Positions 43,167-54,524 of a DNA stretch of 64,000 nucleotides are shown piece by piece (the first letter of the stretch is position 1; every line of letters begins with the position of its first letter). Origin of the DNA: Halanaerobium praevalens DSM 2228 (GTDB lineage Bacteria > Bacillota > Halanaerobiia > Halanaerobiales > Halanaerobiaceae). The position numbers and the translations under genes are program-made. Location: the NCBI RefSeq assembly GCF_000165465.1, contig NC_017455.1, forward strand, positions 620,001-684,000, read 5' to 3'. A model generated the notes under the pieces. That model ran no database searches, had not been told where the DNA came from, and saw nothing but the letters and a program-made list of their open reading frames with translations.

Positions 43167-44351
43167 ATGAAAAAGACACTTAAAGATATGGATTTTAAAG
43201 GAAAAAAAGTCTTAGTTCGAGTTGATTTTAATGTTCCTCTTAAAGATGGTGTTGTAGGAGATAAAACTAGAATTAAAGCTGCTTTGCCTACAATTGAGTA
43301 TTTAATTAAAGAAGAAGCTAAAGTTCTTTTAATTTCTCACTTAGGTCGTCCAGGTGGAGAAGTTAAATCTGACTTAAAAATGGATCCAGTTGCTAAAGCT
43401 TTGGCTAACTTATTAAATAAAGAGGTAAAAAAAGCTGATGATTGTATCGGAGATGAACTAAAAAAAGCTGCTAACAACTTAGAAAATGGAGAAGTATTAT
43501 TACTTGAAAATAGTCGTTTCTATGCTGGAGAAAAGAAAAATGATCCAGAATTTGCTAAAAAATTAGCTTCTCTTGCTGATCTTTATGTCAATGATGCTTT
43601 TGGAGCTGCTCATCGTGCTCATGCTACTACAGTTGGAGTAACAGAATATTTACCAGCTGCTGCAGGGTTTTTAATGCAGAGAGAATTAAATGCCTTAGGT
43701 GAAGTAATGGAAAATCCAGCTAGTCCTTTTGTAGCAATTATGGGTGGAGCTAAAGTTTCTGATAAAATTGATGTTATTAAAAATTTAATTAATAAAGTTG
43801 ATAAATTAATAGTTGCTGGGGGTATAGCAAATACCTTTTTGCTAGCAAAGGGATATGAAGTAGGAGATTCTTTAGTAGAAGCTGACAAAGTTGAGTTAGC
43901 TAAAGAGTTAATGGCGGAAGCAGAAGAAAAAGGAGTAGAAATTGTACTTCCAATTGATGTTGTAATTGCCGATGATTTTTCTAATGATGCTAATACTAAA
44001 ACAGTTTCTGTTGAAAAAGTGCCTGCAGGTTGGCAAATTCTAGATTGTGGTGGCCCTCAGAGCTTAGAAAATTATAAAGAAATTATTAAAACTGCTAAAA
44101 CAGTTATTTGGAATGGTCCTTTAGGAGTATTTGAAATGGAAAAATTTGCTCACGGAACTGTTGAATTAGCAAAAGCTTTAGCTGAATCAGATGCTCATTC
44201 AGTAATTGGTGGTGGAGATTCAGCTGCAGCTATTAACGAAGCTGGTGTTGCTGAAAAAATGAGCCATATTTCGACTGGTGGTGGAGCTTCTCTAATGTTT
44301 TTTGAAGGAAAAGAATTACCAGGAGTAGCTGCTTTAGATGATGTAGAATAA
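43167..44351 (+). CDS. pgk: Phosphoglycerate kinase Pgk
   Basis: 394 aa. Signature segment [15 protein letters not shown] near residue 12, then [10 protein letters not shown]. The C-terminal half has [12 protein letters not shown] and the end motif [18 protein letters not shown]. It transfers phosphate from 1,3-bisphosphoglycerate to ADP. It is a stand-alone kinase, with no fused triosephosphate isomerase. An AACGGAGG site precedes the ATG; it follows gapA after a hairpin. Confidence 0.97.
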   Translation: MKKTLKDMDFKGKKVLVRVDFNVPLKDGVVGDKTRIKAALPTIEYLIKEEAKVLLISHLGRPGGEVKSDLKMDPVAKALANLLNKEVKKADDCIGDELKKAANNLENGEVLLLENSRFYAGEKKNDPEFAKKLASLADLYVNDAFGAAHRAHATTVGVTEYLPAAAGFLMQRELNALGEVMENPASPFVAIMGGAKVSDKIDVIKNLINKVDKLIVAGGIANTFLLAKGYEVGDSLVEADKVELAKELMAEAEEKGVEIVLPIDVVIADDFSNDANTKTVSVEKVPAGWQILDCGGPQSLENYKEIIKTAKTVIWNGPLGVFEMEKFAHGTVELAKALAESDAHSVIGGGDSAAAINEAGVAEKMSHISTGGGASLMFFEGKELPGVAALDDVE

Positions 44352-44408
44352 TTTTTGTTAAAATAGAAGCTAAAAATAAAACTGCTTAATTATAGAATTC
44401 TAAACAAT

Positions 44409-44428
44409 AACTTTGCTTAGCCAAAGTT
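44409..44428 (+). repeat. Hairpin just before the tpiA ribosome site
   Basis: 7-bp stem AACTTTG/CAAAGTT with a 6-nt loop, ending 2 nt before the AGGAGG site of tpiA. It may be an mRNA cleavage or stabilising element in the glycolytic transcript. Confidence 0.5.
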
Positions 44429-44443
44429 TGAGGAGGAATATTA

Positions 44444-45208
44444 ATGCGTAAACCATTTATTTGTGGAAATTGGAAAATGAATAAAAATGTTGATGAAGCT
44501 GAAAAAATGATTAACAATTTAAAAGCTAAAGTAAAAGATGTAGATAATGTAGAAATGGGTATTTGTTCAACAGCACTGTGTTTAACAACAGTTAAAGAAG
44601 CTGCTCAGGGTAGTGAGCTTGTAACTGGTGCTGAAAATATTTACTGGAAAGATTCTGGTGCTTATACTGGAGAAATTTCTGCTAAGATGTTAGCTGCTAG
44701 TGATATAGAATACACTATTGTAGGTCATTCTGAGCGCAGAGAAATTTTTGGAGAAAGTGATTATGAGGTGAATAAAAAAGTTCTTTCAGCACTAGCACAT
44801 GGAGTAAAACCAATTATTTGTGTTGGAGAAACTTTAGAAGAAAGAAAAGCTGAACAAATAGAAGCAAAAGTTAATTTTCAAGTTGATTCTGCTCTAGCTG
44901 GATTAACTGAAGCAGAAGTTGCAGATCTAGTTATTGCTTATGAACCTATTTGGGCAATTGGTACAGGTGAAACTGCTTCCGCGGAAGAGGCAAATCGAGT
45001 TATTGGAATTATTAGAGAAAATATTAGAAAAGAATATCCAGAAGCTGCTGATAAAGTTAGAATTCAATATGGTGGTAGTGTTAAACCACATAATGTAGAA
45101 GAAATTATGGCTCAACCTGAAATTGATGGTGCCTTAGTTGGTGGAGCCAGTTTAGAAGCGGAGTCTTTTTCTGAAATAATATTAAAGACTGCCAAAATCT
45201 ATAAGTAA
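44444..45208 (+). CDS. tpiA: Triosephosphate isomerase TpiA
   Basis: 254 aa TIM barrel. It starts RKPFICGNWKMNK (catalytic Lys), has the histidine in YTIVGHSERREIFGE and the glutamate in AYEPIWAIGTGETAS, and the phosphate loop GGSVKP. It interconverts dihydroxyacetone phosphate and glyceraldehyde-3-phosphate. Strong GAGGAGG site. It lies 92 nt after pgk and 25 nt before gpmI. Confidence 0.97.
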   Translation: MRKPFICGNWKMNKNVDEAEKMINNLKAKVKDVDNVEMGICSTALCLTTVKEAAQGSELVTGAENIYWKDSGAYTGEISAKMLAASDIEYTIVGHSERREIFGESDYEVNKKVLSALAHGVKPIICVGETLEERKAEQIEAKVNFQVDSALAGLTEAEVADLVIAYEPIWAIGTGETASAEEANRVIGIIRENIRKEYPEAADKVRIQYGGSVKPHNVEEIMAQPEIDGALVGGASLEAESFSEIILKTAKIYK

Positions 45209-45233
45209 TTAAAAGATTATAAGGAGGATTATT

Positions 45234-46775
45234 ATGGCAAGACCAAAACCACTAGCCCTAATTATTGCAGATGGGTTAGGAGTGAATGAGAATGCAGAAG
45301 GAAATGCTGTTTATCAAGCAGAGACTCCTTTTTTAGATAAATTAAATAAAGAATATCCCCATTCAATTTTAAAACCTTCAGGAGAAGCTGTAGGTTTACC
45401 AGATGGTCAAATGGGTAACTCTGAGGTTGGTCATTTAAATATTGGGGCTGGTCGGATTGTTTATCAGGATTTTACAAGAATTAATAAGGCTGTAGCAGAA
45501 AAAGAATTATTAACTAATGAAGCATTGAAAAAAGCAGTAGATCATGCTAAAGAAAACGATGGAGCTCTTCATTTAATTGGATTACTTTCTGATGGTGGTG
45601 TGCACAGTCATATTAAACATCTTTTTGGTTTAATTGAAATGGCTGATCGAGCTGGCTTAGAAAAAGTATATATTCATCCGATTTTAGATGGAAGAGATAC
45701 ACCTCCGGCAAGTGGTACTGGTTATTTAAAAGAATTAGAAACAGAGTTAGAAAGAGTTGGAACTGGTGAAATTGCTACTGTTAGTGGTCGTTATTACACT
45801 ATGGATCGTGATAATCGCTGGGAAAGAACTAAAAAGGCTTATGATATGTTAGTTTTAGGAGAAGGAAATAAAGCTGAAGATCCTATTCAAGCTGTGGAAA
45901 GTTCTTATGCAGAAGATATAGAAGATGAATTTGTTATTCCAACTGTAATTACTAAAAATGGTAAAGCAGTTGGTCCGATGAATGATCATGATTCAGTTAT
46001 TTTCTTTAACTTTAGAGCTGATAGAGCCCGTCAAATTACTCAAGCTTTAACTATTGATGGTTTTGATGGCTTTGAGCGGGAGCCTGAACACCCAGAAGAT
46101 CTATATTATGTAACAATGACAGAATATGATGAAGAATTTGATTTACCAGTTGCTTTTGAACCAGTAGAAATTGAAGATGGATTAGGTGAGGTTTTAAGTA
46201 GAGAGGGTTTAAAACAGCTTAGAATTGCTGAAACTGAAAAATATGCTCATGTAACTTTCTTCTTTAATGGAGGAGTTGAAGAACCAAATAAAGGTGAAGA
46301 TCGCCTATTAATTCCATCACCACAAGTTGCAACTTATGAGATGCAACCAGAAATGAGTGCTTATGAGGTAACAGATAAACTTTTAGAAAAAATAGAAGCT
46401 GACGAATATGATGTAATTATTCTTAACTATGCGAATATAGATATGGTAGGACACACTGGTTTTATGGATGCAGCTATTAAAGCAGTAGAAACTGTTGATG
46501 AATGTTTGTCTAAGCTTGTGCCTGTTATTTTAGAAAAAGGAGGTCAGGCTTTAATTACAGCTGACCATGGTAATGGAGAAAAAATGAAAGAAGATGATGG
46601 ATCTCCATTTACAGCTCATACTTCTAATATTGTTCCTCTTTATTATGTAGGAGGCCCTAAAAATACTGGAATTGCTACTGGCAAATTAGCTGATTTAGCA
46701 CCAACAATGTTAGATATCTTAGGAATTGAAAAACCAGAAAAGATGACTGGTGAATCATTAATTATCAATGAATAA
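45234..46775 (+). CDS. gpmI: 2,3-bisphosphoglycerate-independent phosphoglycerate mutase GpmI
   Basis: 513 aa. The metal-site motif is [15 protein letters not shown] (the usual form is DGWG), the phosphoserine motif is [16 protein letters not shown], and further metal ligands appear in [12 protein letters not shown] and [10 protein letters not shown]. It converts 3- to 2-phosphoglycerate using Mn2+. Length is typical. It follows tpiA closely and precedes eno after a 136-nt gap with a weak hairpin. Confidence 0.96.
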   Translation: MARPKPLALIIADGLGVNENAEGNAVYQAETPFLDKLNKEYPHSILKPSGEAVGLPDGQMGNSEVGHLNIGAGRIVYQDFTRINKAVAEKELLTNEALKKAVDHAKENDGALHLIGLLSDGGVHSHIKHLFGLIEMADRAGLEKVYIHPILDGRDTPPASGTGYLKELETELERVGTGEIATVSGRYYTMDRDNRWERTKKAYDMLVLGEGNKAEDPIQAVESSYAEDIEDEFVIPTVITKNGKAVGPMNDHDSVIFFNFRADRARQITQALTIDGFDGFEREPEHPEDLYYVTMTEYDEEFDLPVAFEPVEIEDGLGEVLSREGLKQLRIAETEKYAHVTFFFNGGVEEPNKGEDRLLIPSPQVATYEMQPEMSAYEVTDKLLEKIEADEYDVIILNYANIDMVGHTGFMDAAIKAVETVDECLSKLVPVILEKGGQALITADHGNGEKMKEDDGSPFTAHTSNIVPLYYVGGPKNTGIATGKLADLAPTMLDILGIEKPEKMTGESLIINE

Positions 46776-46837
46776 TAAGCTAATTTCAAATTGAATTAAG
46801 CTAATTGTTTACTGACTAAATTAACTGTTTAAAATGT

Positions 46838-46858
46838 GGGGTCAATTATATTGGCCCT
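46838..46858 (+). repeat. Hairpin between gpmI and eno
   Basis: 8-bp stem GGGGTCAA/TTGGCCCT with a 5-nt loop and two wobble pairs. No T-run follows, so full termination is unlikely. Confidence 0.45.
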
Positions 46859-46911
46859 GCTAATTATAAATAAAAAATATTTTATTGTAAAATTCTAAGG
46901 AGGCCAATTAA

Positions 46912-48201
<1,290 letters not shown>

Positions 48202-48227
48202 TTTTAATTAAATAGAATAATTATTTC

Positions 48228-48266
48228 AAAGGCTAAGTAGACAAGTTTATCTACTTAGCCTTTTTT
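48228..48266 (+). terminator. Intrinsic terminator after eno
   Basis: Stem of about 14 bp (AAAGGCTAAGTAGA with TCTACTTAGCCTTT), 8-nt loop and six T. Ends the glycolytic operon. Confidence 0.95.
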
Positions 48267-48348
48267 AAAATATTTTTAAAAAAATAAATGTTTTAAAAAT
48301 AAAATAAATTTGTATAATAATAAATATCATCTTTTTAGGTATAAAATA

Positions 48349-48377
48349 TTGTATTTTTAGTTTTTATATGTTAAAAT
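48349..48377 (+). promoter_or_regulatory. Candidate promoter of secG
   Basis: TTGTAT (48349-48354), 17-nt spacer, TAAAAT (48372-48377). A moderate match between the eno terminator and secG. Confidence 0.5.
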
Positions 48378-48441
48378 TAAAGCTGAGTTGAATTAGCTAT
48401 TGTTAATAATATTTTACTTAACTCTTGGAGGTGAGATAAGA

Positions 48442-48663
48442 ATGTTTATTCTTAAAATTTTACATTTTATTATAGCAATTGCGGTAATTGTAGGAGTCTT
48501 ACTGCAGTCTGGTAAAAGCGCAGGTCTATCTGGTGCTATCGACGGTGGAGCCACAACTTTTTTTGGGAAATCTGGAAAAAGAATGGAGGATACAATTAGT
48601 AAGGCTACAACTGTTGCTGCAGTCTTATTTATGATTAATTCTCTAATTTTGGCTATATTTTAA
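48442..48663 (+). CDS. secG: Preprotein translocase subunit SecG
   Basis: 73 aa with two membrane helices (about 2-20 and 50-70). The SecG pattern VIVGVLLQSGKSAGLSGAI, then GKSGKRMEDTISKATTVAA, is clear. It is part of the SecYEG channel. The ATG at 48442 has GGAGGTGAG upstream, so the longer frame from 48400 is not used. secG directly after eno is frequent in Firmicutes. Confidence 0.95.
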   Translation: MFILKILHFIIAIAVIVGVLLQSGKSAGLSGAIDGGATTFFGKSGKRMEDTISKATTVAAVLFMINSLILAIF

Positions 48664-48722
48664 ACTTCATATTTAAGTAAATAATTAGCTAAGCTAGAAA
48701 TTTTATTTTTTTGCTAAAATTG

Positions 48723-48750
48723 ATCATCTATATTATATAGATGATTTATT
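48723..48750 (+). terminator. Likely weak terminator after secG
   Basis: 10-bp A/T-rich stem ATCATCTATA/TATAGATGAT with a 3-nt loop followed by TTATT. The T-run is poor. Confidence 0.5.
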
Positions 48751-48838
48751 AAAGTTTGAATGCAATAAATACCAAATAAGATGCTGAATTCAAATTAGCA
48801 TATATAAGAAAAACATTAAATAATAAGGAGGTTGGTGC

Positions 48839-50791
48839 ATGAATTTTTATACACCTCTAGCAGGTATAGTAGCATTAATTTTTGCTTTTATTCTTGCTGG
48901 AAAAGTTAAAAAAGAAAGTATGGGAACGGAAAGAATGGCAGAATTATCAGATGCAATCAATGAGGGGGCTATGGCATTTTTAGGACGTGAGTATAAAATG
49001 CTTGCTGTTTTTGTAGCTGTAGTAGCTGTAATAATGGCAGTTGTACCTAGTCTTGGTTGGCAGTATGCAGCTTCATTTATTTTAGGAGCTTTATTTTCTG
49101 CTTTAGCTGGATTTATTGGGATGCAAATTGCTACTCAGGCAAATGCAAGAACAACTAATGCAGCTCGTTCAGGTTTAAATGCTGCTTTAAAGGTGGCTTT
49201 TTCTGGTGGAACTGTAATGGGAATGTCTGTTGTTGGTTTAGGAACTTTAGGTCTTGGAATTTTATATATGTTCTTTTCTAGTAATGTAGAGTTTATTAGA
49301 GGTTTTGCTTTTGGAGCTAGTTCTATTGCTTTATTTGCTCGTGTTGGTGGCGGTATTTATACCAAAGCTGCTGATGTTGGAGCTGACTTAGTTGGTAAAG
49401 TAGAAGCTGGAATTCCTGAAGATGATCCTCGTAACCCAGCTGTAATCGCTGATAATGTTGGTGATAATGTTGGTGATGTTGCAGGTATGGGAGCAGATTT
49501 ATTTGAGTCTTATGTAGGTTCTATTGTAGCTGCTATGACTTTAGGAGCTGCTATAAGTCTAGACCATGTTTTATTACCAATGTTAATTGCTGCATTAGGA
49601 ATCGTGGCTGCTATTATTGGTACTCGTTTTGTTAAAGCCAAAGAAGGTGGAAATCCTGCTAAAGCTTTAGAAAGAGGTACTATGAGTGCAGCTGGACTAA
49701 CAATTATTGGAGCTTACTTTTTAGTAACTTCTTTAACTGGTCAAGTAGGTATTTTTATTGCGATAATTTCTGGCTTAATTGCTGGAACTTTAATTGGTAG
49801 AATTACTGAATACTATACTTCAGAACACTATGGACCAGTAAAACATATTGCTCGTCAGTCACAAACTGGTACAGCAACTAATATAATTAGTGGTCTTTCT
49901 GTTGGAATGAGAAGTACTGCACTTCCAATTTTAGTAATTGCAGTTGCAATCTTTTTAGCCTTTAAATTTGCTGGCCTTTATGGTATTGCTATGGCTGCAG
50001 TTGGTATGCTTTCTACTACAGGGATTACTCTTTCTGTTGATGCTTATGGTCCCATTGCTGATAATGCAGGTGGAATTGCTGAAATGGCAGAATTAGATTC
50101 TTCAGTTAGAGATATTACTGATAAGTTAGACTCTGTTGGTAATACAACAGCTGCTATGGGTAAAGGATTTGCAATTGGTTCTGCTGCTTTAACAGCTTTA
50201 TCATTATTTGCAGCTTTTTCACAGGCAGTTGGTCTAGAGTCTATTTCTTTAACAAATCCACAAGTTATTATTGGATTGTTTATTGGAGCTATGCTTCCTT
50301 TCTTATTCTCCGCAATTACAATGGAAGCAGTTGGTAAAGCTGCAGGAGAAATGATTGAAGAAGTGAGAAGACAATTTAAAGAAAAACCAGGTATTATGAA
50401 AGGTACTGAAAAGCCTGATCACAGAAAATGTGTTGACATTAGTACAACAGCAGCTTTAAAAGAAATGATTTTACCAGGTCTTTTAGCTGTAGTTGTCCCA
50501 GTAGTAGTTGGACTCTGGGATGTACAAGCACTTGGTGGTCTTTTAGGTGGAGCTTTATCTTCTGGAGTTCTTTTAGCTATTATGATGGCTAACTCTGGTG
50601 GAGCCTGGGATAATGCTAAAAAATATATTGAATCAGGAGCTTTTGGTGGTAAAGGTACAGATACTCATGCTGCCGCAGTTGTTGGTGATACAGTAGGAGA
50701 TCCATTTAAAGATACATCTGGTCCATCATTAAATATTTTAATTAAATTAATGACTATTGTTTCACTTGTATTTGCTCCTTTATTCATGTAA
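48839..50791 (+). CDS. hppA: Membrane-bound ion-pumping pyrophosphatase (K+-dependent type)
   Basis: 650 aa, about 16 membrane helices. The substrate site carries [20 protein letters not shown] and then [18 protein letters not shown]; the C-terminal copy is [17 protein letters not shown]. In the [10 protein letters not shown] segment Ala occupies the place that is Lys in K+-independent enzymes. This points to the K+-dependent class, which includes Na+ pumps. It turns pyrophosphate energy into an ion gradient, useful to a salt-adapted fermenter. Na+ versus H+ is not resolved here. Confidence 0.95.
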   Translation: MNFYTPLAGIVALIFAFILAGKVKKESMGTERMAELSDAINEGAMAFLGREYKMLAVFVAVVAVIMAVVPSLGWQYAASFILGALFSALAGFIGMQIATQANARTTNAARSGLNAALKVAFSGGTVMGMSVVGLGTLGLGILYMFFSSNVEFIRGFAFGASSIALFARVGGGIYTKAADVGADLVGKVEAGIPEDDPRNPAVIADNVGDNVGDVAGMGADLFESYVGSIVAAMTLGAAISLDHVLLPMLIAALGIVAAIIGTRFVKAKEGGNPAKALERGTMSAAGLTIIGAYFLVTSLTGQVGIFIAIISGLIAGTLIGRITEYYTSEHYGPVKHIARQSQTGTATNIISGLSVGMRSTALPILVIAVAIFLAFKFAGLYGIAMAAVGMLSTTGITLSVDAYGPIADNAGGIAEMAELDSSVRDITDKLDSVGNTTAAMGKGFAIGSAALTALSLFAAFSQAVGLESISLTNPQVIIGLFIGAMLPFLFSAITMEAVGKAAGEMIEEVRRQFKEKPGIMKGTEKPDHRKCVDISTTAALKEMILPGLLAVVVPVVVGLWDVQALGGLLGGALSSGVLLAIMMANSGGAWDNAKKYIESGAFGGKGTDTHAAAVVGDTVGDPFKDTSGPSLNILIKLMTIVSLVFAPLFM

Positions 50792-50817
50792 AATTAATAT
50801 AGTAGTAAAGGATAATT

Positions 50818-50855
50818 ACCCTCCTTGTAGTTGATGCTACTGGGAGGGTTTTTTG
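50818..50855 (+). terminator. Intrinsic terminator after hppA
   Basis: ACCCTCC/GGAGGGT stem with an inner GTAG/CTAC pair, followed by a T-run. Confidence 0.93.
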
Positions 50856-50879
50856 TTAGAAAGGTAGTGAATTAAATTA

Positions 50880-51284
50880 ATGAATAATAATGAAGCGAAA
50901 ATGTGTTTTGCTTGTGGGCCAGAAAATCCTATTTCTTTAGGCCTGAAATTTGAAGAAATTTCTCAAAATAGGGTTAGAGCAGAGTTTACACCGACTGCAA
51001 ATCATCAAGGTTATACAGGAATTATTCATGGTGGTCTAACAGCAACTTTATTAGATGAAGCTATGGCTTATGTAGTTGGATTCAAAGGAATTAAGGCTTT
51101 TACTGCCGAACTAAATATAAGATTTAGAAAAGCAATAGAGGTCGGGAAGCCTTTAGAAATTATTGGTGAATATAAGAAGTCTAAAAAATCTTCAATCGCT
51201 AATATATATTACACAGAAGCAAAGATTTTTGATAAAGATGGTAATTTGAAAGCAAAAGCAGAAGCTAAATTTATAGAAGAATAG
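50880..51284 (+). CDS. PaaI-type hotdog thioesterase
   Basis: 134 aa. The hotdog-fold pattern GIIHGGLTATLLDEAMAYVV (catalytic His-Gly-Gly and Asp/Glu) is at about residue 45, and a conserved MCFACGPENPISLGL stretch near the start. Such enzymes hydrolyse acyl-CoA; the acyl group is unknown. The ribosome site (AAAGGTAG) is about 13 nt from ATG, longer than normal, so expression may be modest. It lies alone before rnr. Confidence 0.82.
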   Translation: MNNNEAKMCFACGPENPISLGLKFEEISQNRVRAEFTPTANHQGYTGIIHGGLTATLLDEAMAYVVGFKGIKAFTAELNIRFRKAIEVGKPLEIIGEYKKSKKSSIANIYYTEAKIFDKDGNLKAKAEAKFIEE

Positions 51285-51336
51285 ATTTGTTTAAACAATA
51301 AACTCAGAATCACCAAAAGAGTGGGGATGATTATTA

Positions 51337-53484
51337 ATGAGTGCAAGAAGTGAATTATTAAAAAAGTTAAGAGAAAATGTACATCGTCCATTAACCAAAA
51401 AAGAAATTTTTGAAAAATTTGAAATTAGTCAAGAGCAAGAAAAAATTTTTTCCGATCTTTTAAATGATTTAATTGAATCAGGAAAAATCTTTAAAAATTC
51501 AAAAGGATTATATGGAGTTCCAGAAAAATTTAACTTAATTGGAGGCAGAATTGAAAAGATTGCTTCAGGAAATGCTTTTTTAATTCCAGATGATCCAGCA
51601 AAAGAAGATATTTATATTTCTTCCGCTAATATTAATGGGGCAATGCACAATGATAAAGTTTTTGTACGTCCTGTTCCTTCAGATAGAGGTAAAAGTCAGG
51701 CAGGAGAAGTTGCAGAAATTATAGAAAGAGTTAATACTGAAATAGTTGGGAATTTAGAAAAATATAAAAATTATGGTTTTTTAATTCCTGATAATAAAAG
51801 AATTTGTAGTGATATTTTTATTCCACCAGAAGCCTTAAATGAGGCTCAGAATGGTCAAAAAGTAGTGGCTGAAATAACTCGCTGGCCAGCAAAAAATAGA
51901 AATCCTGAAGGTGAAATTACAGAAATTTTGGGAGATAAAGATGATGCTGGTGTTGATATTGAAGCAATAATTAGGCAACTTAATTTACCAGGAGAATTTC
52001 CAGATAAAGTTTTAAAAGAGATTGCAAATATTCCAGATCAAATAAATGAAAAATCTGTAACAGAAGATGATGAGCGTGAAGATTTAAGAGAACTTAAACT
52101 AGTAACCATTGATGGAGCAGATGCTAAAGATTTAGATGACGCAGTTTCTTTAGAAAAATTAAGTGAAAATAATTATCGTTTGGGAGTTCATATTGCTGAT
52201 GTAAGTCATTATGTAACAGAAGCAAGTCCTTTAGATCAGGAAGCTTATGCAAGGGCTACTAGCATTTATTTAGTTGATCGAGTAATTCCTATGTTACCAC
52301 AAAAGCTTTCAAATGGTCTTTGTAGTTTAAATCCACAAGTTGATCGTTTAACAATGTCAGTTTTTATAGAATATAATTTAATTGGTCAAGATGAAATAGA
52401 AATTATTGATCATAAAATAACTAAGTCTGTAATCAATTCTAATCATCGTCTAACTTATGATCAGGTCCAAAATATTTTAGAATCTAAAGAGTCAGCTGAA
52501 AGAAAAGAATATAGTGATTTTGTAGAAGAATTAGAAATGATGAATGAATTAAGAAGGCGCTTACGTAAAAATCGTTTTGAAGAGGGAAGTATGGACTTTA
52601 ATTTTACAGAAGTTAAAGTTGAACTTGATGATTCTGGAAATCCAATTAATTTAAAGAAAAGATCTCATAGAGAAGCTGAACAACTAATTGAAGAATTTAT
52701 GATTGCAGCTAATAGAATTGTTGCAGCTGAGATGGCTTGGAGAGAAATGCCTTTTATTTATAGAGTTCATGAAGAACCAGATTTAGATAGGATGAAACAA
52801 TTTAATGAATTTATTCATAATTTTGATTATCGTTTAAAAGGAATTAAGAATGGAGTTCATCCACGAGCTTTACAAGCAATTTTAGAAGATGTAAGAGGAA
52901 GTAAAGAAGAAAAAATAATTGAAACAGTAATGTTGCGTTCATTAAAAAAGGCTGTTTATTCTGAAAAAAATATTGGTCACTTTGGCTTAGGTATTAGTCA
53001 TTATAGTCATTTTACTTCTCCAATTAGACGTTATCCAGATTTGATTGCTCATCGAATAATTAAAGAAACGATTACTGCTGGTTATTTAAGTGAAGAACGT
53101 CAAGATGAATTAGAAAATCAGATTCCTAAAATTGCAGATCATTGTTCACTGCAAGAAAGAAGAGCAATGGATGCAGAGCGTGATTCAGTAGACTTGAAAA
53201 AAATTGAATTTATGGAAGATCAAATTGGAGAAGAATTTGAAGGGATTATCAGTGGAATTACAGGTTTTGGAATGTTTGTCGAATTAGAAAACACTGTTGA
53301 AGGTTTAGTTCATATTAAAAATTTAAGAGATGATTACTATCATTATGATGAAGAAAAATATCATTTGATTGGTGAGAGAACTAAAAAGATTTATAGAATC
53401 GGAGATCAAGTGCGAATTAAAATAGCTAAAGTCAATCGTGATGAAAGAAAATTAGACTTTGAATTATTAGAAAAAATAGATTAA
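51337..53484 (+). CDS. rnr: Ribonuclease R
   Basis: 715 aa 3'-5' exoribonuclease. An N-terminal winged helix (1-65) and two cold-shock domains (about 70-215) precede the RNB catalytic domain (about 250-580) with TIDGADAKDLDDAVSLE (the Asp cluster) and HFTSPIRRYPDLIAHR. A C-terminal S1 domain (about 625-705) follows, with FEGIISGITGFGMFVELE. It degrades structured RNA and works with tmRNA/SmpB, encoded next. Confidence 0.96.
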   Translation: MSARSELLKKLRENVHRPLTKKEIFEKFEISQEQEKIFSDLLNDLIESGKIFKNSKGLYGVPEKFNLIGGRIEKIASGNAFLIPDDPAKEDIYISSANINGAMHNDKVFVRPVPSDRGKSQAGEVAEIIERVNTEIVGNLEKYKNYGFLIPDNKRICSDIFIPPEALNEAQNGQKVVAEITRWPAKNRNPEGEITEILGDKDDAGVDIEAIIRQLNLPGEFPDKVLKEIANIPDQINEKSVTEDDEREDLRELKLVTIDGADAKDLDDAVSLEKLSENNYRLGVHIADVSHYVTEASPLDQEAYARATSIYLVDRVIPMLPQKLSNGLCSLNPQVDRLTMSVFIEYNLIGQDEIEIIDHKITKSVINSNHRLTYDQVQNILESKESAERKEYSDFVEELEMMNELRRRLRKNRFEEGSMDFNFTEVKVELDDSGNPINLKKRSHREAEQLIEEFMIAANRIVAAEMAWREMPFIYRVHEEPDLDRMKQFNEFIHNFDYRLKGIKNGVHPRALQAILEDVRGSKEEKIIETVMLRSLKKAVYSEKNIGHFGLGISHYSHFTSPIRRYPDLIAHRIIKETITAGYLSEERQDELENQIPKIADHCSLQERRAMDAERDSVDLKKIEFMEDQIGEEFEGIISGITGFGMFVELENTVEGLVHIKNLRDDYYHYDEEKYHLIGERTKKIYRIGDQVRIKIAKVNRDERKLDFELLEKID

Positions 53485-53512
53485 CAGAACTAAAAGTTGA
53501 GGATGTGTTAAA

Positions 53513-53989
53513 ATGGCTAAGAAAAAAGAAATAGATATTATTGCAAGAAATAAAAAAGCAAGACATGATTTTTATATAGAAGAAACCTATGAAGCTGGAA
53601 TCAAACTTAAAGGTACAGAAATTAAATCTATTCGTAATCATAAAGTTAATTTAAAAGATAGTTTTGCTTTAGTTAGAAATGGAGAAGTTTATCTGCATAA
53701 TATGCATATTAGTCCTTATAAAGAAGGCAATCGTTATAATCATCGCCCTGAAAGAAGAAGAAAACTTTTATTGCATAAAAATGAAATTAGAAAATTAATT
53801 GGATATACAACTCAAAAGGGTTATACCTTAGTACCTTTAACTCTTTATTTGAAAAAAAATATTTGTAAAGTAGAATTAGCTGTGGCAAAAGGTAAGCAGC
53901 AGCATGATAAGCGGAGAGATATTGCTAAAAAAACAGCTAAAAGGGAAATGGAAAAAGCTTTTAGACGCCGTCAAAAAGGTGATATTTAA
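53513..53989 (+). CDS. smpB: tmRNA-binding protein SmpB
   Basis: 158 aa. Family features: [20 protein letters not shown] and [12 protein letters not shown], then [16 protein letters not shown] and a basic C-terminal tail ([17 protein letters not shown]). It carries tmRNA to stalled ribosomes. Located 28 nt after rnr and just before ssrA, the classical order. Confidence 0.97.
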   Translation: MAKKKEIDIIARNKKARHDFYIEETYEAGIKLKGTEIKSIRNHKVNLKDSFALVRNGEVYLHNMHISPYKEGNRYNHRPERRRKLLLHKNEIRKLIGYTTQKGYTLVPLTLYLKKNICKVELAVAKGKQQHDKRRDIAKKTAKREMEKAFRRRQKGDI

Positions 53990-53996
53990 AAGTGAT

Positions 53997-54025
53997 TTGA
54001 CATTTTCTGACCATTAAGTTATAAT
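53997..54025 (+). promoter_or_regulatory. Consensus promoter of ssrA
   Basis: TTGACA (53997-54002), 17-nt spacer, TATAAT (54020-54025): a perfect promoter about 28 nt before the mature tmRNA 5' end. Confidence 0.92.
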
Positions 54026-54053
54026 AAATATGCTGAAAAGGAATTAATTTTCT

Positions 54054-54409
54054 GGGGGTGTTCTGGCTTCGCCTGGATGGTGAACCCTTTAGAAGCGAGT
54101 CGAGGAGTTCCTTTCACTCGTTAAACACTGGGAACTATAAATTATCTGCAAACGATAATAATTACACTTTAGCTGCCGCGTAGGCAGTTAACGCCTGAGC
54201 GGGTCCTGTCTGTGGAGTCGTTTCAGGTGTCATAAAAAGCAGGCTAACCTTCTTCTAATGTCTGTAGGAAGAAGGGACATTTAGCAGACTGGCAGTAAGT
54301 AATCTTGTTTAGCGGAGTGCTTACTGTAAGATTAAAAGCTAAACTACACTCGTAGAAACTACTGGGTGGGCCATTTAGTACGTGGGTTCGACTCCCACCA
54401 CCTCCACCA
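54054..54409 (+). ncRNA. ssrA: Transfer-messenger RNA (tmRNA)
   Basis: The 5' end GGGGGTG pairs with CACCTCC of the 3' end to form the tRNA-like acceptor stem, followed by an encoded CCA. A T-arm (GTGGGTTCGACTCCCAC) is present at the 3' end. The tag reading frame runs from 54148 to the TAG at 54181-54183 and encodes ANDNNYTLAAA, ending in the usual LAA-like degradation signal. Pseudoknot-forming segments occur after the tag. It rescues stalled ribosomes together with SmpB. Confidence 0.97.
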
Positions 54410-54443
54410 TTTAAGTTTAGATATTTTAATAATTATTAACTTT

Positions 54444-54473
54444 AAGAACCTGATTACTTAGGTTCTTTTTTTT
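54444..54473 (+). terminator. Intrinsic terminator after ssrA
   Basis: Stem AAGAACCT/AGGTTCTT with an 8-nt loop, then a long T-run. Confidence 0.95.
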
Positions 54474-54524
54474 ATAAGAAAATCAATTTTAACTAAAAGT
54501 AATGCAGATTAAGGGGGAATTTAG

